Assembly: GCA_003963305.1 (NCBI GenBank)
Contig: RXJR01000003.1
Location: 203,383 to 267,382 of the forward strand
Origin: Candidatus Melainabacteria bacterium
GTDB taxonomy: Bacteria; Cyanobacteriota; Vampirovibrionia; Obscuribacterales; Obscuribacteraceae
Length of the DNA stretch: 64,000 bases
Direction of reading: 5' to 3'
The translations under genes and the position numbers were made by a program. Numbering within the stretch: position 1 is the stretch's first letter; each line of letters starts with the position of its first letter. Of the stretch, positions 34,778 through 42,137 are shown piece after piece. The notes under the pieces were generated by a model. It did not search any database, was not told where the DNA came from, and was given only the letters and a program-made list of their open reading frames with translations.

Positions 34778-35588
34778 TTGTATTTTCGTCCGTTGTTTGT
34801 TCTACTTTTTGTTCTTCGGCAAAATTGCTGCCTATAAATCGCTTATCTGTTGCTGGTGCCGAACCGCCTGATCCGTGAATCCAGCTGGAGAGTCCTTGCT
34901 TTGCGCGTTTTGGTTTGTCGTCGCTCTGGTCTGCACCAGCATCTGCATTCCGAGTCTTTCCGCCCAGCAGCAACAGTAGTTTGTCCAGAGTCGCAACGTC
35001 GTCTGGTTTCATATCAGTGAATTCCAGTCCGATGACAGTCTTATTTGCGAGCCAGTTACGTTCCACCCGAATGACGCGGCTTGCGGTTGCGATTTCGCCG
35101 ACGGAAGATTCAATGACTATGTTTACACTCAAACCAATATCATCAGGAAGTGGTTGCAGTGTCTCCAGCGCCACTCCTGATCGGGAAATGTCTTTTGTTC
35201 GGATTTCTGAGCCCAATCGCTGACCATCTGTGCTTGACATTCGCACTGGTACGTCGACGGCTACACGTGGTTGTCTGCGTCGCTGTATGACGGGATCGAG
35301 CTTTGGCGTTGAGCAAAGCATGCCCGTTTTCCCGCCAGTGTGCTGGGCTCCCATCACCGAGCTTGACCAGAGCCCATTGAAAGTATTGTCAGCGGAATCG
35401 CTGACAAACCATATTTTTGTACCTTTCGGTAGAACTTTGTTGGACTCTTTACTGGTCTTGATTTGAACGCACAGTTGATTGCCTGATTTTTCGACAATGG
35501 TGGCACGGCCGAAACCTATTTCGCCGGGTGCGACCTCTACCTTTACTTTATATACTTTGCCGGTTTCGAACATTCGTGCGGTTTCCAT
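34767..35588 (-). CDS. PilZ-domain protein (predicted c-di-GMP receptor)
   Basis: The 273-residue protein has an N-terminal beta-rich segment and, from about residue 100, a PilZ domain with the RxxxR-type loop in RRRQPRVAVDVPVRM and DISRSGVALE matching the (D/N)xSxxG motif. These residues bind cyclic di-GMP. The C-terminal ~70 residues are polar and disordered-looking. The start is uncertain: an ATG at 35588 fits best, but the frame is open to 35675. Overlap with uppP suggests that c-di-GMP sensing and lipid-carrier recycling genes are co-expressed. Confidence 0.8.
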   Translation of the reverse strand: METARMFETGKVYKVKVEVAPGEIGFGRATIVEKSGNQLCVQIKTSKESNKVLPKGTKIWFVSDSADNTFNGLWSSSVMGAQHTGGKTGMLCSTPKLDPVIQRRRQPRVAVDVPVRMSSTDGQRLGSEIRTKDISRSGVALETLQPLPDDIGLSVNIVIESSVGEIATASRVIRVERNWLANKTVIGLEFTDMKPDDVATLDKLLLLLGGKTRNADAGADQSDDKPKRAKQGLSSWIHGSGGSAPATDKRFIGSNFAEEQKVEQTTDENTNDG

Positions 35589-35934
35589 ACTTACACGGGG
35601 TTTGGCATTCACTTTGCATCGACGCCACCGTCTTGTAATTATTACATTCTTCTGCTCCCTGCGATGGCTTTTCAAAGTAAGTTAACTGCAACTGAGCCTC
35701 GAGTTTTCTGTTGATTGCTTTGACTGCAAGCTGAAGTGATACTGCCTGTGGAGGCACATTCCTGAGCATGTGCCAGATCATATGATCGACTTGAGTTGTT
35801 TCCTTTTTCGATTTGGCTAATTTGTTGAGCCTTTCGATGCGGTGTCTGGTGGCTCAGAACTGCCGGAACATCGTTTGTCTTGACAAAGAGAGCCTCAGAT
35901 GTCACTTTAGTCTCCTTAGCTGGAAAGTATTTGC
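35589..35934. other. Intergenic region between divergent PilZ and LQGGV-repeat genes
   Basis: No convincing gene was found in this 346-bp stretch; a 101-codon frame on the minus strand has no family features and overlaps the signal peptide of the next gene. TTGACA at 35880-35885 is followed 17 bp later by CACTTT, a weak -10, which could be the promoter of the LQGGV-repeat gene. Confidence 0.5.
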
Positions 35935-37419
35935 ATGCAGTCGAGATTGACTTTATCAATTGTTCTTGCCGCAACAATCATGACTAATAGTCGTGTTTGG
36001 GCACATGCTGATGAGCAAGATGCTGTCATACCTTCACTGAATCAAATTGAAGGCGATCAGAAAGATATCCCCCCTTCGTCGCTTCAGGGTGGAGTTGAGC
36101 AGAAAGATAACGCACCGCTTCAAGGCGGAGTTGATACGAAGGTGACTACTGCTCCGCCATTGCAAGGCGGTGTTGATACGAAAGTGACTACCGCTCCGCC
36201 ATTGCAAGGCGGCGTCGAGCAGAAAGCGACTACCGCTCCGCCCTTACAAGGCGGCGTTGAGCAGAAAGTCGCTGCTCCGACTCTTCAGCCTGGAGTTGGT
36301 AAATTCGCGAGTGAACCATTGCGCGGTGCGGTGGATCAAACCGGTCGACCTCCGCTTAAGGGGAGCGTGCAAGATTCACAGCGTAATGCTCTGCAAGGGC
36401 AGGTGAGCGATCAGGGTATTTCTCTTGGCGCACGTACACCGAGTTATTCAGCGGTGATGCGAATCATTCAAATCAAAAAAACGGATGCGGTGCCCGTGGC
36501 TAAGCCGCCGCCAATCACCGAAGCTGAGATTCAGAGGGCACGATTTCGAGATAATCCCGATTTGGACCGAGCTCCGGTTCGTGCAGATGATACTCCTCAG
36601 GGGCGTCCAATTCGTGGTCAAACCAATGGTGGAGCGCCTCGACCGGTAGTTTCGGATGGACGTCCGCAACGTACAGCTCTTGGAGTGCCGCAGCGTTCCG
36701 AACCAGAAGGGGCTCCGACTCGGACATTGTTGTCTGTAGATGCGCCGCCGATCAGACCTGACGGTGGATGGTTCACGCCTCCCTCGCGGTTGCCGCTGGA
36801 CAATCAAGCTCCGTCCAGTCGGGTGGAGTTGAATCCAATGCTTTTTACGAGACCTGCTGATGGTGCAAATATCGCACCAGGTCAGGATAATTCTCGAATT
36901 TTGCAGCCGCCACCGGGCCGTGACATCGCAGCGATACCTAAGCGCGCTAACCCAGATGGTTTTCAAGATGTGGCGAAAAAGAAAAAACGGGATAAAAAAA
37001 CAAATTTGGACGTCAAGCCAAACGCTGGTGCCCAGGCTGTTCCCGAGCTGGCAGCTTGTGCCGATGAGATGCTGCTGTGGGATCGCTGGTATCAGCATGT
37101 AAACGATTTAGTATGCGCGGCGTTGCGCACGACAATGCCAAAACACGGAAATCCAGCTGGCACAAATCGAGTGCACATCACGGTCTGGGCGGATCATCGT
37201 CTTGAACCTCGGTTGGTGGAAAGCAACAATCCGAATTTCGATCAGGCGATTATTGAGGCTTATAAATCGTTAAATGGTAGCGCTGAGCTTGAATTCCCGA
37301 AAGGAACGCATCGAAAACAAAATGATTATGAGACGGCGCATATACAGGAAATTCCCGCAGCCACAGCCGCGTTTGAGTCTCGGACGGTTCGTGGAGATCT
37401 GGAGACTTTGGTTAAATAA
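35935..37419 (+). CDS. Exported protein with LQGGV repeats and TonB-C-like domain
   Basis: The 494-residue protein has a signal peptide (cut near RVWAHA), then residues 50-122 made of repeats around PLQGGV(D/E)xKxTTAP with a 14-residue period. A Pro/Arg-rich low-complexity region (about 190-330) and a short Lys-rich stretch (KKKKRDKKTN) follow. The last ~110 residues read as a TonB C-terminal-like fold (WYQHVNDLVCAALRTTM, then VHITVWADHRLE). There is no N-terminal TonB membrane anchor beyond the signal peptide. It is followed 68 bp later by a second exported protein of similar design, so the two may work together in the envelope. Function unknown. Confidence 0.75.
   Translation: MQSRLTLSIVLAATIMTNSRVWAHADEQDAVIPSLNQIEGDQKDIPPSSLQGGVEQKDNAPLQGGVDTKVTTAPPLQGGVDTKVTTAPPLQGGVEQKATTAPPLQGGVEQKVAAPTLQPGVGKFASEPLRGAVDQTGRPPLKGSVQDSQRNALQGQVSDQGISLGARTPSYSAVMRIIQIKKTDAVPVAKPPPITEAEIQRARFRDNPDLDRAPVRADDTPQGRPIRGQTNGGAPRPVVSDGRPQRTALGVPQRSEPEGAPTRTLLSVDAPPIRPDGGWFTPPSRLPLDNQAPSSRVELNPMLFTRPADGANIAPGQDNSRILQPPPGRDIAAIPKRANPDGFQDVAKKKKRDKKTNLDVKPNAGAQAVPELAACADEMLLWDRWYQHVNDLVCAALRTTMPKHGNPAGTNRVHITVWADHRLEPRLVESNNPNFDQAIIEAYKSLNGSAELEFPKGTHRKQNDYETAHIQEIPAATAAFESRTVRGDLETLVK
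36082..36300 (+). repeat. 42-bp tandem repeats encoding LQGGV units
   Basis: Five LQGGV units and a degenerate sixth (LQPGV) are encoded here. The two central units (PLQGGVDTKVTTAP twice) and parts of their neighbours are nearly identical at DNA level with a 42-bp spacing, pointing to recent tandem duplication. Confidence 0.85.
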
Positions 37420-37450
37420 CCTGTCAAACACGCCTTCTCGGAGCAAATTT

Positions 37451-37480
37451 TCATATACCAAAATTAGTTGGAGTATATGA
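37451..37480. promoter_or_regulatory. Inverted repeat just before the TPR-TonB gene
   Basis: TCATATAC (37451-37458) and GTATATGA (37473-37480) form a perfect 8-bp inverted repeat around a 14-bp spacer, ending 7 bp before the ATG at 37488. It could be a protein-binding operator, or an RNA hairpin whose 3' arm and loop include the GGAG that would serve as the ribosome site. Confidence 0.45.
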
Positions 37481-37487
37481 TCTTGCC

Positions 37488-38588
37488 ATGAGATCGAAGA
37501 ATTTCTTCCCGTCAAATACCATTTTAGCGGCGCTGCCGACGTTTACTTGCTGCTTGCTTTCGACGCAATCAGCGTTCTGTCAGGAATTGAAGCCATTGCG
37601 TCCGATGCGGAGTCCGACCACAAGTGGTGTCACTTCGTCCGAAGAGCAGTTGCGTGTGCCTCGCGTGCAATCGGCTGCTTCGATGCCATCCAAAACCGCC
37701 TCTGCAGCGAGCGCGAAGCCTGCTGCAAATGCATCGCCCCTGGAACGGGGAAAGTATTTTTCCAGACATGGTGCTTATAGCGATGCGTTCAATTTTTTCA
37801 CTAAAGCTGCCGATGCTGATCCGAAAAACCCGGAGCCGTATAATCGTCGCGCCCGCGTAGAATGGCAACTTGAGAAGAACGACGAAGCCCTGGAAGACGT
37901 GCGCTATGCAATCAAGTTGAACCCTGATTATGCAGAGGCTTTTTGTACGCGAGCTCAAATACTAAATTCAATGGGCAAATACCACGATGCAATCGTCGAT
38001 ACCGCCCTTGCCATGGAATTGAAACCGCGTCTTAAAGAGGCTTACACGATTCAAGCGAGTGCCTATCGCAATTTGAAGCAATATCATGAAGCCGATGAAT
38101 TGATGCAGAAACTGGCAGCTATTCCTGACCCCATCTCTGCTTTCGATGAATGGTCGCCGAACATAGACTATACGCAATACATTGCCGACCTGCAGTCACG
38201 TGTTCGTCAGCACTTCCAGCCCCCGATGGGAGCCGTGTACCCGCCGATTGTCGTTCTGTTCAAGATGCATCGAAACGGTCAGGTTTCTGACGTTCGCGTT
38301 AATACTGCCGGTGTTGCCACCGCTGATAATGCTGCCATCGAAGCTGCTAAGTCGGCATCGCCTTTCAATCCACCCCCGGCAGGCTCTCCGCCTGACTTTG
38401 ATGTCTTCGTTGTGCTCGATCCACCGATTGCGCAAGACATGGGGGCGCCGAGTGACGCTCCCGCCGCTGCTTCTGCGCAGGCAGCAGCGCCGCAACCGGC
38501 TGCGCCGAAAGCGGGAATCAATTGGGGCAGTACACTCAACCAGGGCTTAAATACTGGATTGAATCTGATGCGCTTCATTCGATTCTAA
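37488..38588 (+). CDS. Exported TPR protein with TonB-C-like domain
   Basis: The 366-residue protein has a signal peptide (cut near QSAFCQ), a low-complexity linker, and at least three TPRs (about 85-190), for example KYFSRHGAYSDAFNFFTKAA and YNRRARVEWQLEKNDEALED. A TonB-C-like domain (about 220-305) follows, with YTQYIADLQSRVRQHFQPP, then HRNGQVSDVRVNTAGVATADN. An Ala/Pro linker leads to the C-terminal tail STLNQGLNTGLNLMRFIRF. The tail resembles the ends of two other exported proteins in this window. A scaffold or envelope-bridging role is possible. Its stop codon begins an 11-bp triplicate repeat; rsmI converges on it. Confidence 0.8.
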   Translation: MRSKNFFPSNTILAALPTFTCCLLSTQSAFCQELKPLRPMRSPTTSGVTSSEEQLRVPRVQSAASMPSKTASAASAKPAANASPLERGKYFSRHGAYSDAFNFFTKAADADPKNPEPYNRRARVEWQLEKNDEALEDVRYAIKLNPDYAEAFCTRAQILNSMGKYHDAIVDTALAMELKPRLKEAYTIQASAYRNLKQYHEADELMQKLAAIPDPISAFDEWSPNIDYTQYIADLQSRVRQHFQPPMGAVYPPIVVLFKMHRNGQVSDVRVNTAGVATADNAAIEAAKSASPFNPPPAGSPPDFDVFVVLDPPIAQDMGAPSDAPAAASAQAAAPQPAAPKAGINWGSTLNQGLNTGLNLMRFIRF

Positions 38589-38619
38589 GTGTCGTTCAAG
38601 TGTCGCTCAAGTGTCGCTC
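38587..38619. repeat. 11-bp repeat (3 tandem copies) beginning in a stop codon
   Basis: AAGTGTCGTTC (38587-38597) is followed by two identical copies of AAGTGTCGCTC (38598 and 38609). The first two bases are the end of the TAA stop of the TPR-TonB gene, and the last copy lies inside the 3' end of convergent rsmI, whose stop is at 38607-38609. Confidence 0.9.
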
Positions 38620-39464
38620 AGCTGTTCGCCAGCGTTTTGCTCATCCAGAGCCAATCTGTACACATCTGATTTTTTGCAGTGGAACTGGTCTGCCAGCAGC
38701 GCCGCTATATCTTTTACTGAACGATTTGCTTTGAGTTCTTTTCTGATAGCGTCCCTGAGCTCGTCTTCGGTTGTTTCACTCTGACTGTTTGCAGTCATAC
38801 CGGCAACGACGAGTACGAATTCGCCACGAATTTCCTGGTTCGAGTATTTTTCGATAATCGTGGAAATCTTGCCGCGCACGAACTCTTCATGCAGTTTGGT
38901 TAGTTCTCTGGCAAGGCAAATATCGCGGTCTCCAAAGACGTCGAGAAGCGCAGTCAAATTTTTGATCAACTTGTGCGGAGAAACGTAGAAAACGATTGTT
39001 CTGTTGTCGGTTCGTAATTCTTCCAACCGAGATTTTTGTGCTGAAACCTTATCGGGCAGAAACCCCTCGAATACGAATTTATCGCATGGCAAGCCGCTCC
39101 CCACCAGCGCCAGCAGAAATGCACTCGGTCCTGGAATGGGCACGACTGACATTCCCAGCGCAATCGCTTCTCTGACGATCTGGTAACCCGGATCTGATAT
39201 CAGGGGTGTGCCTGCATCAGAAATCAACGCGACAGAATCTCCTTGAGCAGCGGCTTGAGCAAGTTCTTGCAGGCGAGCGCCTTCGTTGTGTTCGTGGCAG
39301 CTCACCATCTGCTTTTTCAGATTCAGGTGATTGAGAATTTTTATTGTGACGCGAGTGTCTTCCGCAAGAACAAATTTAGACTGTTCAATTACTTTGCGAA
39401 TTCTGATTGTTAAGTCGTCCAGGTTGCCAATTGGAGTCGCAACAATGAACAGGGTTCCTGACAT
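38607..39464 (-). CDS. rsmI: 16S rRNA (cytidine-1402-2'-O)-methyltransferase
   Basis: The 285-residue protein is a tetrapyrrole-methylase-fold enzyme of the RsmI family: VATPIGNLDDLTIRIRKVI at the N-terminus, SVALISDAGTPLISDPGYQI, and PIPGPSAFLLALVGSGLP. It methylates the ribose of C1402 in 16S rRNA using SAM, which fine-tunes decoding. The last ~55 residues form the usual RsmI extension (KDIAALLADQFHCKKSDVYR). Its 3' end overlaps an 11-bp tandem repeat, and it is divergent from the DNA methyltransferase gene across a 222-bp gap with a strong inverted repeat. Confidence 0.95.
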   Translation of the reverse strand: MSGTLFIVATPIGNLDDLTIRIRKVIEQSKFVLAEDTRVTIKILNHLNLKKQMVSCHEHNEGARLQELAQAAAQGDSVALISDAGTPLISDPGYQIVREAIALGMSVVPIPGPSAFLLALVGSGLPCDKFVFEGFLPDKVSAQKSRLEELRTDNRTIVFYVSPHKLIKNLTALLDVFGDRDICLARELTKLHEEFVRGKISTIIEKYSNQEIRGEFVLVVAGMTANSQSETTEDELRDAIRKELKANRSVKDIAALLADQFHCKKSDVYRLALDEQNAGEQLSDT

Positions 39465-39574
39465 CTAGCCGCCTATGGTCATCATCATGACTGCCCGCCA
39501 AACCACCAAATATATACGATTTTGCTGCTTCGGCTAGCATTTGGATTTAGACATATCGAAACAACTTACATATG

Positions 39575-39606
39575 TTATCTACAGGGTTTTCTACAGCTGT
39601 AGATAA
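39575..39606. promoter_or_regulatory. Inverted repeat between rsmI and the DNA methyltransferase gene
   Basis: TTATCTACAG (39575-39584) and CTGTAGATAA (39597-39606) are perfect inverted copies with a 12-bp spacer that itself ends in another CTACAG. TCTACAG therefore occurs three times. TTATCTACA differs from the DnaA box TTATCCACA at one position. An operator for a DNA-binding regulator or a pair of weak DnaA boxes are both possible. Confidence 0.55.
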
Positions 39607-39686
39607 TTTAATACCCAAGCTTAGCGGCACCAACTTGCAAACTGAAATTGTTTTGCGCAACGCCCGTGGTTCATTGATCTAACGTT

Positions 39687-42137
39687 ATGCGGCAAGCGTG
39701 GACTGAGGTAAACGATGTCTCCATGCGGTTTTGTGAGAAGATAGTGAATGTGAAGAACTCCGCCGCCAACAAGAATCGCGAAAAGAAACTTTCCAGTATC
39801 TTCAGGGAACTGAGGCTGATTGCGACCGAAGTAATACTTCGTTACGAGAGTGATCGAATCAGCATGCGAGAAGATATTCGCCATGCCGATCATGTCTGCG
39901 AATTATCCGAGGAATATGCTTTTCGAGCATTATGTTTCTGGCTTGTCACCACATGTGGTTCGTCTGTATACAAAGGTGCTATGCCTTCGGCTCTGGAGCG
40001 AGTATCGCGCTGTCTGAGCGGACTTTGGTGCGAGGGTGGGGCATATCCATTCGCTAGCAATCTGAGTACAGAATTATTCGAGCAGGTTTTTGAGAGATGC
40101 AAGAACCTTCTAGATGGCTGTTCTGCTGAAATTGAAATGATAGGTTCGCTTTACGAGCATATCCACAAGTATCCTTTGAAATTCGAGGCGGATGGGAAGT
40201 TCTCTATACCGATTCATATACAAGAGAAGGACAAGCGACGTCTGGTAGGGCAGTTTTATACTCCCGCACATATAGTTGATTATTGCTTTGAACGAGCGAC
40301 AGATTCAGCGAAAGATAAGTTCATTATTGCCGTCAAATCATTTGCTGCCAGGTTCAAAGATGCTCATGCACAGCCTGATTTGCAAGAATTTCTGGATGAT
40401 TGCACGGTTTTTGATCCTTCTTGCGGCACCGGCAACTTTTTGCTAGGGGCGATTCGACTGTTCAAGAGACACTGCAACAATCCACTTGCTGTTTTGCGCT
40501 TTTCTGGTGCCAATCTTTTCGGTTGCGAACTCGATGGAAGAGCTGCCGCTCTTACTCGTATCGCTCTAATGATTGCACTCGTTGATTGCTTGATGGAGAT
40601 ACCCGAGGGAGATTTGCTCACAGAGGCAAAGAAGTTGTTGGCGCTTTTGCGCAAGAACATCAGGAATACGGATACCTTATATGATGCGCCGTCCGAGTAT
40701 TTGGTTACCAGTGCGTTGCCATCAGGGGATGACAACCGAACCTTTGCGCTAGTAATTACGAATCCTCCGTATGTAAGTTTTGGGGCCAGAAATCAACCGA
40801 AGCTCCTTGAAAGTGCCACTGCATATTTGCGTCATAAATTTCCTCAATCGGCTGAGTACAAAATTCGTATACATTCAATATTTCAAGACATTGCTCTGCG
40901 ATTCACTAAGACGGGCGGAGTAGCCAGCTTGTTAGTACCCGATGGCTTTCTTACAGGCGGCTACTATAAGAAGTTGAGACAGCTTTTAATATCCAGGTCT
41001 AAAGTGCGTTCTCTGGCAGAATTGCCTGCTGATACCGTTCCCGGTGCCGTGGTGGGCAGATGGTGTGTAGCCACATATGAACGAACTGCAGAAGAGCGAA
41101 TTTCTGAAGAGCGAAGTGCAAAAGAGCAAACTGCAAAAGAGCAAACTCCAAAAGAGCAAACTGCAAAAGAGCAAACTCCAAAAGAGCAAACTCCAAAAGA
41201 GCAAATTGCCAAAGAGCAAATTGCCAAAGAGCGAAATGCAGCAGAGTCGTCTGATTATTCGGTAGATCTCTTCACTCATATCGACTCTGTGCCCTCATTT
41301 TATGCTCTGCCCAAGTCACTGCTGGTCTCCCCGGATCAATATCGGTTTCGACTGGTTTTCAACAAAATCGATCAAAATCTGTGTGAATTGATAGACAGAC
41401 TTGAGCCTTTATCAAGTCAGTTCCAGGGACGGACTGGTATCAGAGCTTTGCATGGACAGAGTTCGATTGTTGCTCCTCAGTCTCGCGGCAAGCAATGGCA
41501 TCGCGGAATTACATCCGGTTCTTCGGTGTCACCGCATGTAGTGACGTGGGCGGGAGATTGGTTGAATATAGAACCATCACTTTTGTATAAAGGCGGGTTC
41601 GATTCCAGGGTGATTGAGAACCCCAAGATTTTGATCAGGCAAACCGGCGATAGCCTGATCGCTGCTTATGATGACGAAGGACTCTATCATCTGAACAATG
41701 TTCACAGTTTGAGCGGTCGCACTGGTGCGTCCTTGAGTCTTCACTATATAGACGGTTTGCTGAATTCGAGACTATGGCTTTACTTGTACAGATTGAAGAC
41801 GCGTGAGCAAGGGCGTGCTCTTGCTCAGATCGATATCGAAACACTCGAGTCTATGCCCCTACCAGAGCAAAACGCCGCTATCGAGCAACAAATAGAAAAT
41901 CTGACGCGTTTGTACAGAAGACTGAATTCTGTGCATGGTTCAGATATGCAAGTGCGCATTGAGCGCGCAATCGATAAGCTGGTTTACGATCTCTACGAAT
42001 TAGATCAGCCAATCGTGCAACAAATCGAGCGCTGCTGTGGGACACTAAACAAAGATGCTGCTGATTTAGCTACGGCAAGTGAATTGTTGGCTCTTCAGCA
42101 GTTGGCGGTATCCGAAGGGGTTGTATGTCTATCGTAA
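39687..42137 (+). CDS. N6-adenine DNA methyltransferase (Eco57I/TaqI-like), probable orphan or type IIG-like
   Basis: The 816-residue protein has an unclassified helical N-terminus (~190 residues), then a methylase domain with motif I DPSCGTGNFLL (Asp243) and catalytic NPPY at 359-362. After an eleven-unit charged repeat (466-520) comes a C-terminal region resembling target-recognition domains (HGQSSIVAPQSRGKQWHRGI, then HYIDGLLNSRLWLYLYRL). I could not see a PD-(D/E)XK nuclease motif in the N-terminus, and no separate restriction gene is adjacent. It should methylate adenine at an unknown site. ATG at 39687; an in-frame ATG at 39723 is possible. The next gene starts inside its 3' end (13-bp overlap). 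Confidence 0.87.
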   Translation: MRQAWTEVNDVSMRFCEKIVNVKNSAANKNREKKLSSIFRELRLIATEVILRYESDRISMREDIRHADHVCELSEEYAFRALCFWLVTTCGSSVYKGAMPSALERVSRCLSGLWCEGGAYPFASNLSTELFEQVFERCKNLLDGCSAEIEMIGSLYEHIHKYPLKFEADGKFSIPIHIQEKDKRRLVGQFYTPAHIVDYCFERATDSAKDKFIIAVKSFAARFKDAHAQPDLQEFLDDCTVFDPSCGTGNFLLGAIRLFKRHCNNPLAVLRFSGANLFGCELDGRAAALTRIALMIALVDCLMEIPEGDLLTEAKKLLALLRKNIRNTDTLYDAPSEYLVTSALPSGDDNRTFALVITNPPYVSFGARNQPKLLESATAYLRHKFPQSAEYKIRIHSIFQDIALRFTKTGGVASLLVPDGFLTGGYYKKLRQLLISRSKVRSLAELPADTVPGAVVGRWCVATYERTAEERISEERSAKEQTAKEQTPKEQTAKEQTPKEQTPKEQIAKEQIAKERNAAESSDYSVDLFTHIDSVPSFYALPKSLLVSPDQYRFRLVFNKIDQNLCELIDRLEPLSSQFQGRTGIRALHGQSSIVAPQSRGKQWHRGITSGSSVSPHVVTWAGDWLNIEPSLLYKGGFDSRVIENPKILIRQTGDSLIAAYDDEGLYHLNNVHSLSGRTGASLSLHYIDGLLNSRLWLYLYRLKTREQGRALAQIDIETLESMPLPEQNAAIEQQIENLTRLYRRLNSVHGSDMQVRIERAIDKLVYDLYELDQPIVQQIERCCGTLNKDAADLATASELLALQQLAVSEGVVCLS
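41082..41246 (+). repeat. 15-bp tandem repeat array inside the methyltransferase gene
   Basis: Eleven 15-bp units encode (R/Q)(T/S/I/N)(A/S/P)(K/E/A)E, the central ones being QTAKE or QTPKE. The inner copies are nearly identical in DNA (AAAGAGCAAACTSCA). Unit length is a multiple of three, so copy-number change alters length without shifting frame. The array lies between the catalytic and recognition halves of the protein. Confidence 0.95.

Noticed and set aside
35672..35977. 101-codon frame on the minus strand
   Set aside because: It overlaps the start and signal peptide of the LQGGV-repeat gene, has no family features, and its codon pattern looks random.
39575..39606. Replication origin based on DnaA-box-like sequences
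   Set aside because: Only two near-matches, no AT-rich unwinding region beyond ordinary intergenic DNA, and no dnaA/dnaN/rpmH neighbours.
40986..41279. Leu/Phe-rich repeat frame opposite the methyltransferase array
   Set aside because: The 15-bp units are open in several frames; the methyltransferase frame has motifs on both sides.
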